A stretch of DNA of 64,000 bases from DATEDA01 sp963754305 (GCA_963754305.1 CAVWFR010000037.1:186001-250000); one strand, 5' to 3'. Positions 33,094 to 41,797 are shown, counted from the stretch's first letter. Notes: generated by a model from the letters alone, not told the origin. Made by a program: numbers and translations.

Positions 33094-34292
33094 TGAAGGT
33101 GGTCGTCGTCGGTGCGGGGCCGGTGGGCGCGGTCACCGCGCTCGCGATCGCGACACGCGGACTCGACGTCACCCTCCTGGAAGCCGACGAACGCTACGAC
33201 GAGCGGCCCCGCGCCGCGACGACGCACGCATCGACCCTCGAGATGCTGCGCGAGCTGGGCATCGCCGACGACGTGATCCGCCAAGGGCTGGTATCGGCCC
33301 GGTTCCAGCACTGGGATCACGCCGCCGGGCGGCTCGTCGCCGAGTTCGATTACGGGCTGCTCGCGGACGAGACGCCCTACCCCTACGCGGTGCAATGCGA
33401 ATCGCACAAGCTGGTCGCGATCGCCGAGGCGAAGCTCGCCACCCTGCCGAACGCGCGCGTGCTGCGCCGCCATGAGGTCGTGGACATCGTCGAGACCCGC
33501 GCGGCGGTCCGGGCAGTCTGCGCGACCCCCGGGGGCGCGGCCGAGATCGAGGGCGACTATCTCGTCGGCACCGACGGGGCGCGGAGCCTGGTGCGCAAGC
33601 ACATGGGCGTCGCGTTCGACGGGTACACGTTTCCCGAGCGCTTCGTCGGGCTGACCACGCCGTTCGATTTCGAGCGCGCGCACGGCTACTCGAACCGCAA
33701 CTACTTCTCCGACCCTGAACGCTGGGTGATGCTGTTCAAGGTCGCCGGCAACGATATGGCCGGGATCTGGCGCGTCATCTCGCCCGCGGAGGGCGACGAG
33801 CCGGATGACGCCGTGCTCGCCGAGGATGCGCTGCAGGCGCGTCTGCAGCATTTCTTCCCGCAGCCGGCTGCGTACGACATCCGCTATCGCGGCCTGTACC
33901 GGTTCCATCAGCGGGTGGCGTCGAGCTTCCGGGCCGGCCGGCTGTTCCTCGCCGGCGATGCGGCGCACGTCAACAACCCGGCCGGCGGACTCGGCATGAA
34001 CAGCGGCATCCACGACGGAATGGAGCTCGCGGAGCTGCTCGCAGCCGTAGCAGCGGGTGCCGACCCGTCCCTGCTCGACCGCTACGACCGGCGGCGCCGG
34101 CCGCTCAACGTCGAGTTCGTGCAGGAGCAGACGGTCGCGAACAAGCGACGGCTCGAGGAGCGCGACCCGGTGGTCCGGCGCACGCATCTGGACGAGCTGG
34201 CCCGGATCGCAGCCGATTCCGCCCGGGCACGGCAGTTCCTGCTCCGCGCCTCGCTCATCCAATCGGTGCGTAAGGCGCGTACCATCGAGTGA
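33093..34292 (+). CDS. FAD-dependent monooxygenase
   Basis: The ATG at 33093 shares one base with the preceding TGA; 399 residues. The Rossmann motif is VVVGAGPVGAVTALAIATRG at residues 4-23, then GTDGARSLVRKHMG and AGDAAHVNNPAGGLGMNSGI for the second and third FAD contacts. It lacks the thioredoxin-like C-terminal domain of the larger hydroxylases and resembles p-hydroxybenzoate-hydroxylase-sized enzymes. It closes a tightly coupled cassette (dehydrogenase, Bug protein, isomerase-fold protein, monooxygenase) that likely degrades one aromatic or unsaturated acid. Confidence 0.9.
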   Translation: MKVVVVGAGPVGAVTALAIATRGLDVTLLEADERYDERPRAATTHASTLEMLRELGIADDVIRQGLVSARFQHWDHAAGRLVAEFDYGLLADETPYPYAVQCESHKLVAIAEAKLATLPNARVLRRHEVVDIVETRAAVRAVCATPGGAAEIEGDYLVGTDGARSLVRKHMGVAFDGYTFPERFVGLTTPFDFERAHGYSNRNYFSDPERWVMLFKVAGNDMAGIWRVISPAEGDEPDDAVLAEDALQARLQHFFPQPAAYDIRYRGLYRFHQRVASSFRAGRLFLAGDAAHVNNPAGGLGMNSGIHDGMELAELLAAVAAGADPSLLDRYDRRRRPLNVEFVQEQTVANKRRLEERDPVVRRTHLDELARIAADSARARQFLLRASLIQSVRKARTIE

Positions 34293-34315
34293 GACCAAGG
34301 AAGGACGGAGGAGCC

Positions 34316-34873
34316 ATGAATCGACGGGACATTCTCAAAGTGCTGGCGGCGGGCCCGCTGCTCGCGCCGTTCGGCGCGCGCGCCGCGGCGCCGACCGACA
34401 TGAAGGGCGTGGAGTCGCTGCAGCGCGACTGGAAGACGCTGCTTGCCTCGGGAGTGGCCTCGCCGCTCCCCACCGAGCCGCTGAAGCGGTCGAACGAGGA
34501 GTGGCGAAAAGTCCTCACGCCGCCGCAATACAACATCCTGCGCGAGGAAGGCACCGAGCGCGCTGGAACGAGTCCGCTCAACGCGGAAAAGCGCCCCGGC
34601 GTCTTCGTCTGCGTCGCCTGCGATCTGCCGCTCTTCACCTCGGCGATGAAATACGAGAGCGGCACCGGCTGGCCGAGCTTCTTCACGCTCATCCCGGGCG
34701 TGTTCGGCACCAAGAAAGACACGCTGCTGATCTACCCGCGCACCGAGTACCACTGCATCCGCTGCGGCGGCCACCATGGCCATCTCTTCGATGACGGCCC
34801 GCGACCGACCCGGTTGCGTTATTGCAACAACGGCGTCGCCCTGCGGTTCATCCCGAAAACCGGCACCGCTTGA
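34316..34873 (+). CDS. msrB: Peptide methionine-R-sulfoxide reductase, exported by Tat
   Basis: The ATG at 34316 follows GGAGGAG; 185 residues. The N-terminus MNRRDILKVLAAGPLLAPFG carries a twin-arginine motif, so the enzyme is periplasmic. Zinc cysteines are Cys99/Cys102 (CVAC) and Cys147/Cys150 (CIRC), the active-site region is GGHHGHLFDDGP, and the catalytic Cys170 is in RYCNNGVALRF. Lengthened N- and mid-regions match the exported bacterial MsrB type. It repairs oxidised methionine in periplasmic proteins. Its stop overlaps a TTG that may start the gamma-glutamyltransferase gene. Confidence 0.9.
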   Translation: MNRRDILKVLAAGPLLAPFGARAAAPTDMKGVESLQRDWKTLLASGVASPLPTEPLKRSNEEWRKVLTPPQYNILREEGTERAGTSPLNAEKRPGVFVCVACDLPLFTSAMKYESGTGWPSFFTLIPGVFGTKKDTLLIYPRTEYHCIRCGGHHGHLFDDGPRPTRLRYCNNGVALRFIPKTGTA

Positions 34874-36498
34874 TCGATTTCGAGACCGGGCGCCCGGTGA
34901 CGATGGCGCCGCGGGGCGTCGTCACGTCGCCGCACTCGCTCGCCTCCGCGGCTGGCGTCGAGATTCTCAAGGCGGGCGGCTCGGCGGTCGACGCCGCGAT
35001 CGCGACGTCGGCGGCGCTCGCCGTCCTGTATCCACACATGACGAGCGTCGGCGGCGATGCGTTCTGGCTGATCTACGACGCGCGGGCCGGCACGGTGCGC
35101 TACCTCGGCGGCGGCGGGCGCGCCGCGGCTAGCGCGACGATCGAGGCGTTCGCGCGACGCGGGCTGAGCGAAATCCCCTACCGCGGCGTGGTGCCGGCGA
35201 CCCTGACCGTGCCCGGCGGGGTCGCGAGCTGGTGCGAGGCGCACACGGCATATGGCCGGTTGCCGCTCGCGCGCAACCTGGAGGCCGCGATCGGCTACGC
35301 GCGCGACGGATTCCCGGTCACCGCACGGCTCGCGCGCTGGATAGAAGCGACGGCCGCCGAGGGCGGCGTGCTCGACGCCGCAGCGAGTGCGATCTTCATG
35401 CCGGGCGGCACGCCGCCGCGCACCGGCGCGAAGCTCGCCAATCCCGACTTGGCGCGCACGCTCGAGGCGATCGCCGGCGCAGGCCGCGAGGGCTTCTATG
35501 GCGGCGAGACCGCGCGCGAGCTGGCGCGCTACGCGCGCGAAAACGGCGGTTTCTTCGACGAAGCCGATCTTCGCGCGCAGGACGCCGCGTGGGACGTGCC
35601 GCTCCTTACGACATACCGCGGCGTGAAAATCTACGAGACCCCGGCGCCGACGCAAGGCTTCACGGTGCTCGAGATGCTCAACCTGCTAGAAGCCTACGAG
35701 GTCGCGCGGTGGCCTTTTCTCGGCCCGGACCACGTCCATCATCTCGTGCAGGCGAAGCAGATCGCGTATCACGATCGCGACCGGCGGCTCGCGGATCCCG
35801 AGTTTGGCCCGGTGCCGATCGACCGGTTGGTCTCGCGCGCGTACGCCGACGAACGCCGCAAGCTGATCGACCCGGCGCGCGCGCTCGCCTGGGACCGGGT
35901 GCCCTCCGACGGCTCACTGCAAGGGGACACCGTGTTCATCGCCATCGTCGATGCGGACGGCAACGCGGTTTCGCTCATCCAAAGTCTCTACGGAATCTTC
36001 GGCGCCGGCGTCGTCGCGGGGCGGACTGGGGTAGTGCTACAGAACCGCTCCGCCTACTTCACGCTCGACCCGCGGCACCCCAACCGGCTAGAGCCGCGCA
36101 AGCGGCCGCTGCACACGCTGATCGCCTCGCTCGCATTCCGCGACGACAAGCTGTGGCAAGTGCTCGGCTGCATGGGCGCCGACGGCCAGCCGCAGATCCA
36201 CGTGCAGACCTACGTCGCGACGATCGACTTCGGGCTCGACATCCAGCAGGCGGTCGAGACGCCGCGTTGGCTGTCGGGTCGCTTCTCGCTTCGCGAGCCG
36301 CGCGACCTGCTCAATATCGAGGCGCGCTTCCCGGCGGCGACGCTCGCCGAGCTCGAGCGGCGCGGCCACGTCCTCAACCGGTGGGGCGACTGGCACGAGC
36401 TCGCGGGACATGCGCACGGGATCGCCGTCGATCCCGGGAGCGGTCTCCGCTTGGGCGGCTGCGATCCGCGCAGTGATGGGGCAGCGATCGGGTACTAG
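34870..36498 (+). CDS. Gamma-glutamyltransferase family protein (Ntn hydrolase)
   Basis: The start is most likely TTG at 34870 (overlapping the MsrB stop), because family members begin near FETGRP; an ATG at 34903 is the alternative and neither has a good ribosome site. That gives 542 residues. GVVTSPHSLASAAGVEILKA and GGSAVDAAIATSAALAVLYP form the large subunit start. The autoprocessing nucleophile is the Thr in LQGDTVFIAIVDADGNAVSL (about residue 354). No signal peptide is seen, so it is probably the cytosolic type acting on gamma-glutamyl amides or cephalosporin-like substrates. A link to the gamma-glutamyl ligase at 47331 is speculative. Confidence 0.85.
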   Translation: MIDFETGRPVTMAPRGVVTSPHSLASAAGVEILKAGGSAVDAAIATSAALAVLYPHMTSVGGDAFWLIYDARAGTVRYLGGGGRAAASATIEAFARRGLSEIPYRGVVPATLTVPGGVASWCEAHTAYGRLPLARNLEAAIGYARDGFPVTARLARWIEATAAEGGVLDAAASAIFMPGGTPPRTGAKLANPDLARTLEAIAGAGREGFYGGETARELARYARENGGFFDEADLRAQDAAWDVPLLTTYRGVKIYETPAPTQGFTVLEMLNLLEAYEVARWPFLGPDHVHHLVQAKQIAYHDRDRRLADPEFGPVPIDRLVSRAYADERRKLIDPARALAWDRVPSDGSLQGDTVFIAIVDADGNAVSLIQSLYGIFGAGVVAGRTGVVLQNRSAYFTLDPRHPNRLEPRKRPLHTLIASLAFRDDKLWQVLGCMGADGQPQIHVQTYVATIDFGLDIQQAVETPRWLSGRFSLREPRDLLNIEARFPAATLAELERRGHVLNRWGDWHELAGHAHGIAVDPGSGLRLGGCDPRSDGAAIGY

Positions 36499-36537
36499 AT
36501 TGGTGCTCACGCTTCTTGCGTCACGCTCGGAACATCC

Positions 36538-37317
36538 TCATTTTGAGATGCTCCCCCCCGGCTCCATGCCCTGAGCCTTGATAACGGGCGTGGCAATCGG
36601 CCCGGTAAGGAACTTGATCAAGTCCCTCGCCGCCTCCGGCGCCTTTGAGTTGGCGGCGACTCCCGCCGTAAACGCGACATATGACTGGATCTCCGACGGA
36701 AGTGGGCCAACGAGCTCGACGCCAGGAGTCGTGAGAATCTGAGTCATGACGATGATGCCGAGCTCGACCTCGCCCTTAGCGACCAACTCGGACACGATGT
36801 CAGAGTCGGGTCGCGTCACTTTCGACTTGATGGCCTCGGCAATGCCGAGGTGCTCGATCAAGCGAGCGACATAAATGCCACTCCCGACGTCCTTAAGATA
36901 GGCGATCGACTTCGCGTCGAGCAACGCACGCTTGAATGCTTCAACGGAACTGATGTCGGGCTTGCGTGCGCCCGCGCGCACTTCGACTCCGATACCGGAG
37001 CGCGCAATGTTGGTACGCGTTTCGGCAATGATCCTGCCATCTCTAATCCACCGATCAAGCGGAGGTGAGCCGGTGATCATGACGTCAAACGGTTCTCCGG
37101 CATTGGCACGGCTCAGGAAGTCGTCGGGCAGACCGGCGAAGATAGTGACCTTGTGGCCCGTCGTGCGCTCGAATTGAGGGCCGACCTCCGCAAGCACGGT
37201 CGCGATCGCCCTTGCAGTCCAGACCTTGATCTCGGCGGCATTTGCAAAGTCGGCGTGAGCAAACAAGACCGTAAGTGCCAGTCCGCCTATCGCAGAGATC
37301 GCCCGATTCAACTTCAT
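36538..37317 (-). CDS. ModA-like ABC-type substrate-binding protein in a lower-GC patch
   Basis: A 259-residue exported protein (signal peptide AISAIGGLALTVLFAHADFA, cleavage near NAAEIKV). EIKVWTARAIATVLAEVGPQ and KVTIFAGLPDDFLSRANAGE resemble the bacterial extracellular solute-binding family 11, which includes molybdate-binding ModA. No permease or ATPase is adjacent. Lines within the gene are about 52-60% GC against ~73% in the gene just upstream, and codon use differs, which suggests acquisition by transfer. The substrate (oxyanion or other) is undetermined. Confidence 0.78.
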   Translation of the reverse strand: MKLNRAISAIGGLALTVLFAHADFANAAEIKVWTARAIATVLAEVGPQFERTTGHKVTIFAGLPDDFLSRANAGEPFDVMITGSPPLDRWIRDGRIIAETRTNIARSGIGVEVRAGARKPDISSVEAFKRALLDAKSIAYLKDVGSGIYVARLIEHLGIAEAIKSKVTRPDSDIVSELVAKGEVELGIIVMTQILTTPGVELVGPLPSEIQSYVAFTAGVAANSKAPEAARDLIKFLTGPIATPVIKAQGMEPGGSISK

Positions 37318-37405
37318 ATGACGCCCGCTTGGACAACGATGCGTGATCGCCTTAGCTCAGCCGCGCTTTCGACTTGCCTATTTCACCGCCTGGCGCTCTA
37401 AGGCA

Positions 37406-37431
37406 GCACATGCATCGGCCGGTGCATGTGC
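37406..37431. terminator. Strong inverted repeat downstream of the DUF1272 gene
   Basis: GCACATGCA (37406-37414) and TGCATGTGC (37423-37431), with further C-G and T-G pairs inside, form a hairpin of about 11 bp with a GGCC loop. It lies 26 bases past the DUF1272 stop on the minus strand. No T run is seen; it is a terminator or a protein-binding palindrome. Confidence 0.4.
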
Positions 37432-37456
37432 TTGTTGGCTGTCATCGTCACGGACC

Positions 37457-37765
37457 TTATCGTTTGTGAGGCGGTATGGGCTTGATGGCTGCCGAGAACC
37501 GCGCATGGACTTTCGGATCAACGGGCCTGTGCTTGACCTTGGTGCTCCCTGGGTCCTTCCCAAGGAAGTTGTCGCCTTTCCAGTTCCTCGACGGCCTGAC
37601 TGGTCTGGGAACAAATCCACCGCCGCAGTTCGGGCAGACGTTTTCCAGGACGTTGTCGACGCACGGGGCGCAGAACGTGCATTCGTAGGTGCAAATGCGC
37701 GCTTCCAGCGAGTCGGGAGGCAACGCCTTGCTGCAGTTCTCACAGGTTGGTCTGAGTTCGAGCAT
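37457..37765 (-). CDS. DUF1272-family cysteine-rich small protein
   Basis: The ATG at 37765, preceded by AGAGGGA, gives 102 residues. MLELRPTCENCSKALPPDS is the typical start of this family. Eight cysteines in pairs (Cys8/11, 25/29, 32/35, 44/47, ending CPNCGGGF) look like two zinc-ribbon-type sites. Family members are usually about 60-100 residues and of unknown function, probably metal-binding. It sits in the lower-GC patch with the ModA-like gene and an HxlR remnant, next to which DUF1272 genes are often found; that association is inference. Confidence 0.85.
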   Translation of the reverse strand: MLELRPTCENCSKALPPDSLEARICTYECTFCAPCVDNVLENVCPNCGGGFVPRPVRPSRNWKGDNFLGKDPGSTKVKHRPVDPKVHARFSAAIKPIPPHKR

Positions 37766-37848
37766 GCGATCCCTCTTTCGATAATCGGCTGACGCGCGCG
37801 TCCCCCGTAACGACGGGATCGACCCCAGCCCGTCCGTTCCAACCTGAG

Positions 37849-37983
37849 TTAGGCACCTGCATCCGGAGCGCCGTTGTCGCGCAACTCTGCCCATCTCAGC
37901 AAGGCATCGAGCGCGGGGCACAGAGACTGTCCCCAGGTCGTGAGGCAATACCTCGGGGCAGTCGCGCCCGATCCTATTCCCAT
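37849..37983 (-). pseudogene. C-terminal remnant of a HxlR-family transcriptional regulator
   Basis: A minus-strand frame ending with TAA at 37849 reads APRYCLTTWGQSLCPALDAL, then LRWAELRDNGAPDAGA. This matches the wing and final helix of HxlR-type winged-helix regulators (pattern YxLTxxGxSLxPxLDALxxW). In-frame upstream there is a TAG almost at once, and the rest of the domain is absent because the CoA ligase gene starts its 3' end there. Only the last ~40 residues remain. It marks a recombination junction between the lower-GC patch and the ligase gene. Confidence 0.6.
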
Positions 37984-40010
37984 CTACCGGCATAGGAAAA
38001 GCCGCGCCGGCATATGCAAAGATATGCCGCCATTAGCCGACCTCCAGTCGCTTCGCCAGCTCGACGAAGAAATCCAAGACTCCGCGGATTCGCCATCGCA
38101 TCGGTACTCGCCACCTTCTCGACCGGCGCCCCGAGCAGAAGCTTGCGCACCGGCAGCTCCATCTTCTTCCCGGTGAGCGTGCGCGGCACCTCGGCGATCG
38201 CGTAGATCTCGTCGGGGACGTGGCGCGCAGACGCGATCGTGCGCACCTGCGACTTGATCTTCGCCTTCAGCGCGTCGTCGAGCACGTGGCCCGGCCGCAG
38301 CACCACGAAGAGCGGCAGGAACGACTTGCGTCCGAGATATTCGAGATCCACCACCAGGCTGTCGAGCACCTCCGGGCACTCCTCGACCACGCGATAGATC
38401 TCGGCGGTGCCCATGCGGATCCCGAACCGGTTGATCGTCGTATCCGAGCGCCCGTAGATCACCGACGTCCCGCGCTCGGTGAAGCGGATCCAGTCGCCGT
38501 GCCGCCACTTGCCGGGATAGAGCTCGAAGTAGCTCTCCCGGTAGCGCGCGCCGCCGGGATCGTTCCAGAAGTAGAGCGGCATCGTCGGCATCGGCTCGGT
38601 GACCACCAGCTCGCCCACTTCGCCAATCACCGGCTTGCCCGCCTCGTCGAACGCCTCGACCGCCACGCCGAGGCAGCGACACTGCATCTCGCCCGCCGTC
38701 ACCGATGCGAGCGGCGAGCCGGCCACGAAGCCGCAGGCGATGTCGGTACCGCCGCTGATCGAGGCGAGCCAGAGGTCGCGCTTGACGTGCGCGTACACCC
38801 ATTCGTACGCATCGATCGTCAGCGGCGAGCCGGTCGTGCTGATCACCCGTAGCCGCGACAGGTCCGCGATCTTCGCCGGCTCTACGCCAGCCTTCATCGC
38901 CGCCGCGATCAACGCCGCGCCGCACCCGAAATGATCGGCGCGGGTCTCGCTCACGAGCCGCCAGACCTCCCCCGCGTCGGGATAGGCCGGGTTGCCGTCG
39001 AGCATCACGATGGTGCAGCCGCCGAGCAGTCCGCTGACGAGCAAGGTCCAGACGATCCAGCCGGTGCTCGACAGCCAGAAGAAGCGCTGGCCGGCCCGCA
39101 TGTCCTTGTGCAGACGCAAGGTCTTCAGGTGCTCGATCACGACGCTGCCGTGACCGTGCACGATCGCCTTCGGCACCCCGGTGGTACCCGACGAGTACAC
39201 GATCCACAGCGGATGATCGAACGGCACCTGCTCGAAGACGAGCGGCGCCGCACGCGCGATGACCTCCGACCACGGCATCACGTGCGGCACGCCGTCGAGC
39301 CGCGCCTCCGCGTAGAGGTAAGGCAGGAACACCACGCGCTCGAGCGTCGGCAGCGCGCGCACGATCTCGGCGACGACCGGACGGCGGTCGAAGGGCTTCC
39401 CGCCGTAGCGGTAGCCGTCGACAGCGAACAGCACCTTGGGCTCGATCTGCTGGAAGCGGTCGACGACCGCGCCGGTGCCCATGTCGGGCGAGCAGCTCGA
39501 CCAGATCGCACCTAGGCTCGTCACCGCGAGGAACGCAGCCACCGTCTCCGGGATGTTCGGCATGTAGGCGGCTACGCGATCGCCGGGCCGGACGCCGAGT
39601 GCGCGCAAGCTCGCCGCGATCGCGGCGACCTGCTGCTCGAGCGCCGCCCACGAAACCTCCGACGCGCCGCGGGTCTCGGACCGGGCGACGATCGCCGGCG
39701 CATCGGGCTGCGCATGCAGGAAGGCGTGCTCGGCGTAGTTGAGCCGGGCGCCTTCGAACCACTTCGCACCGGGCATCTTCCGCTCGTCCAGCACGCGGGT
39801 GTACGGCACCGAGGCGCGGATCTCGAGGAACTCCCACAGCGATGCCCAGAAGTCCTCCAGCCGCTCGACGGACCAGCGATGCAGCGCCGCGTAATCCGCG
39901 CACCGCACGCCCTTGCGCTCGGCGAGCCAGCGCATGTAGCGCGCGAGCTCGCTCGCCTCGGCCCGCTCGCGCGATGGTTCCCACAGCACGGTGCCTTCGG
40001 TGATCGCCAT
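37974..40010 (-). CDS. Acetoacetyl-CoA synthetase-like AMP-forming ligase with shifted C-terminal frame
   Basis: The start is the ATG at 40010; the literal frame is 678 residues. The N-terminal ACS domain includes WEFLEIRASVPYTRVLDE and KWFEGARLNYAEH. The AMP-binding motif is YSSGTTGVPKAIVHGHG, STTGSPLTIDAYEWVY follows, then GRSDTTINRFGIRMGTAEIY and the acyl-ligase Lys in VPRTLTGKKMELPVRKL. After ANPRSL the literal reading (GFLRRAGEATG) is unnatural. Removing one G at about 38086 yields DFFVELAKRLEVG and a TAA at 38033, the expected ending. The enzyme activates acetoacetate or a related 3-keto acid with ATP and CoA. Confidence 0.85.
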   Translation of the reverse strand: MAITEGTVLWEPSRERAEASELARYMRWLAERKGVRCADYAALHRWSVERLEDFWASLWEFLEIRASVPYTRVLDERKMPGAKWFEGARLNYAEHAFLHAQPDAPAIVARSETRGASEVSWAALEQQVAAIAASLRALGVRPGDRVAAYMPNIPETVAAFLAVTSLGAIWSSCSPDMGTGAVVDRFQQIEPKVLFAVDGYRYGGKPFDRRPVVAEIVRALPTLERVVFLPYLYAEARLDGVPHVMPWSEVIARAAPLVFEQVPFDHPLWIVYSSGTTGVPKAIVHGHGSVVIEHLKTLRLHKDMRAGQRFFWLSSTGWIVWTLLVSGLLGGCTIVMLDGNPAYPDAGEVWRLVSETRADHFGCGAALIAAAMKAGVEPAKIADLSRLRVISTTGSPLTIDAYEWVYAHVKRDLWLASISGGTDIACGFVAGSPLASVTAGEMQCRCLGVAVEAFDEAGKPVIGEVGELVVTEPMPTMPLYFWNDPGGARYRESYFELYPGKWRHGDWIRFTERGTSVIYGRSDTTINRFGIRMGTAEIYRVVEECPEVLDSLVVDLEYLGRKSFLPLFVVLRPGHVLDDALKAKIKSQVRTIASARHVPDEIYAIAEVPRTLTGKKMELPVRKLLLGAPVEKVASTDAMANPRSLGFLRRAGEATGGRLMAAYLCICRRGFSYAGRWE

Positions 40011-40021
40011 GCGCCCCTCGC

Positions 40022-40897
40022 TCAGCGCTCGTACAGCTTCATCACCGCCGCGGTGTCGAGCTCCGAGTACCCGAGGTGGGCGAGCATCCGGTAGAGCGAC
40101 AGCGCCTCGCCCATCATCGGCACCGGCGCTTTCAGACCGCCTGCGAACTCGTTGACCATCTCGAGATCCTTCAGGAGCTGCCGCACGTAGCCCTGCGGCG
40201 CGAAGTCGCGCTCGACCATCCGCGGGTAGAGCCGCTGCAGCAGCGAACTGTCGGCATAGCCGCCGGCGAGGCACTCGGGCAGGCGCGCCGCGTCGATCCC
40301 GGCCGCCTCGGCGAGCACCACCGCCTCGGCCATCACCGCGTGGCCGCAGCCGACGATGAGCTGGTTCAGCATCTTCGCGACCATCCCGCTGCCCGCCGGC
40401 CCCATGTGCGTGAACCGGCCGGCGACGTCGGCGAAGAACGGCCGCGCTCGCTCGATCTCGCCAGGGTCGCCGCCCGCCATGATGGTGAGCGCGCCGGATC
40501 CGGCGGCCGGCGGCCCGCCGGACACCGGCGCGTCGATCCAGCCCGCGCCGGTCCGCTCGCGCAGTTTCGCGGCGAACGCCCTGCACTTGTCGACCTTGAT
40601 GGTAGAGAAGTCGATCACCAGTTGTGGGGGCCGGACGACACTGGCGACGCCGCCCTCGCCGAAAACCGCTTGCTCGACCGCCTCGGTCGTCGGAAGATTG
40701 AGCACCACCAGGTCGACGCCCGTCGCGGCATCGGCAGGCGAGCGCGCCGCCGCCGCGCCCGCGGCGCATACCGCGTCGATTTGCGCCGGGACGATGTCGA
40801 ACGCGCGCACTTCGTAGCCGAGGCCGAGGAGACGCTGGGTCATCGGCCGGCCCATCAGGCCGACGCCGACATAGCCGAGGCGGGGTTTGGTCGTCAA
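40022..40897 (-). CDS. NAD(P)-dependent beta-hydroxyacid dehydrogenase (3-hydroxyisobutyrate dehydrogenase family)
   Basis: A 291-residue protein. The cofactor motif is LGYVGVGLMGRPMTQRLLGL, the substrate motif DAPVSGGPPAAGSGALTIMAG, and the catalytic Lys and its partner Asn lie in MGPAGSGMVAKMLNQL. The all-alpha C-terminal domain follows (GGYADSSLLQRLYPRMVERD). Relatives oxidise or reduce 3-hydroxyisobutyrate, tartronate semialdehyde or related hydroxy acids. It precedes the CoA ligase by 11 bases on the same strand and follows the amidohydrolase by 3 bases, so the three form an operon. Confidence 0.9.
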   Translation of the reverse strand: MTTKPRLGYVGVGLMGRPMTQRLLGLGYEVRAFDIVPAQIDAVCAAGAAAARSPADAATGVDLVVLNLPTTEAVEQAVFGEGGVASVVRPPQLVIDFSTIKVDKCRAFAAKLRERTGAGWIDAPVSGGPPAAGSGALTIMAGGDPGEIERARPFFADVAGRFTHMGPAGSGMVAKMLNQLIVGCGHAVMAEAVVLAEAAGIDAARLPECLAGGYADSSLLQRLYPRMVERDFAPQGYVRQLLKDLEMVNEFAGGLKAPVPMMGEALSLYRMLAHLGYSELDTAAVMKLYER

Positions 40898-40900
40898 GAG

Positions 40901-41797
40901 TCACTCCATGCCGTAGATGCGCTGCGCGTTGTCCCGAAAGAGCGCTCGCTGCTCGTCCGGCGTGAAATCCGCCACGATCGCGCGGAAGCCGGAGTAGATC
41001 GTGTCGAAGGTACCGCACAGCCCGTCGACCGGAAAGTTGCTCGCGAACATCGCTCGCCCAGTGCCGAAGAGCTCGATCGTCGTCAGGACGATCTCCCGGT
41101 TCGCCGCCGCCATCCAGGGCTCGCCCGGAACGCCGAGCCCAGAGATCTTCACCGCGGCGTTCGGGCATGCAGCGAGCGCCGCCAGCGCGCGCTTCCATCC
41201 GGCGATCCCCGGGGCGCTGCGATCTACGGGCAGCCCCGTGTGATTGAGAATGATGGTCGTTTCCGGGTGCGCGTACGCGAGCAGCACCGCCTCGTGAAGG
41301 TGCCACCACGGCGTCTGGAGATCGAAGCGCAGGCCATGCCGGGCGAGCAGCGCGAACCCCGCGCCCCATCGTTGGTCGGTCATGCCGCCCGGCGCACCGT
41401 CGCCGGGCGCGGCGTTCGCGCGCGGTTTGTGGCGGATCCCGCGCACGAACGGGAAGGCGGCCTGGCGCTCGAGCACCGCCGCGGCATCGTCGCGGTCGAG
41501 CCGCGCCTGTGCGACGGCGACCGTCGGCAATCCCGTCTCGCGCCTCAGCCGTTCGACGTAATGCATCTCCCCCACCGGGTCGCCCGGGTCCCACTCCGTT
41601 TCGACGTAGACCGTTGCGATGATGCGCAGCGGCGCCGCATCGGTTAGATAGTGTGACGGGAGATACGGTCTCCGCAGCGCGCGATAGTCGCCGTAGCGGA
41701 ACGGGATCGGCGGCTCGTCGCAGAGCCACGGATGATAGTTCGACCGGGGATCCCAGAAGTGCTGGTGCGCATCGACGATGGGGAGGGCCGCGGTCAT
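40901..41797 (-). CDS. Amidohydrolase family protein (2-pyrone-4,6-dicarboxylate lactonase / rhamnonolactonase-like)
   Basis: The ATG at 41797 starts MTAALPIVDAHQHFWDPRSN (298 residues); the longer frame adds nothing conserved and a good ribosome site is lacking. The HxH metal motif is in VDAHQHFWDP, LNHTGLPVD holds a later His, and MFASNFPVDG carries the final active-site region where many relatives have Asp (SDxP) and this one has Asn. The fold fits lactonases acting on pyrone or sugar lactones. It is the first gene of the operon with the hydroxyacid dehydrogenase and CoA ligase. Confidence 0.85.
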   Translation of the reverse strand: MTAALPIVDAHQHFWDPRSNYHPWLCDEPPIPFRYGDYRALRRPYLPSHYLTDAAPLRIIATVYVETEWDPGDPVGEMHYVERLRRETGLPTVAVAQARLDRDDAAAVLERQAAFPFVRGIRHKPRANAAPGDGAPGGMTDQRWGAGFALLARHGLRFDLQTPWWHLHEAVLLAYAHPETTIILNHTGLPVDRSAPGIAGWKRALAALAACPNAAVKISGLGVPGEPWMAAANREIVLTTIELFGTGRAMFASNFPVDGLCGTFDTIYSGFRAIVADFTPDEQRALFRDNAQRIYGME

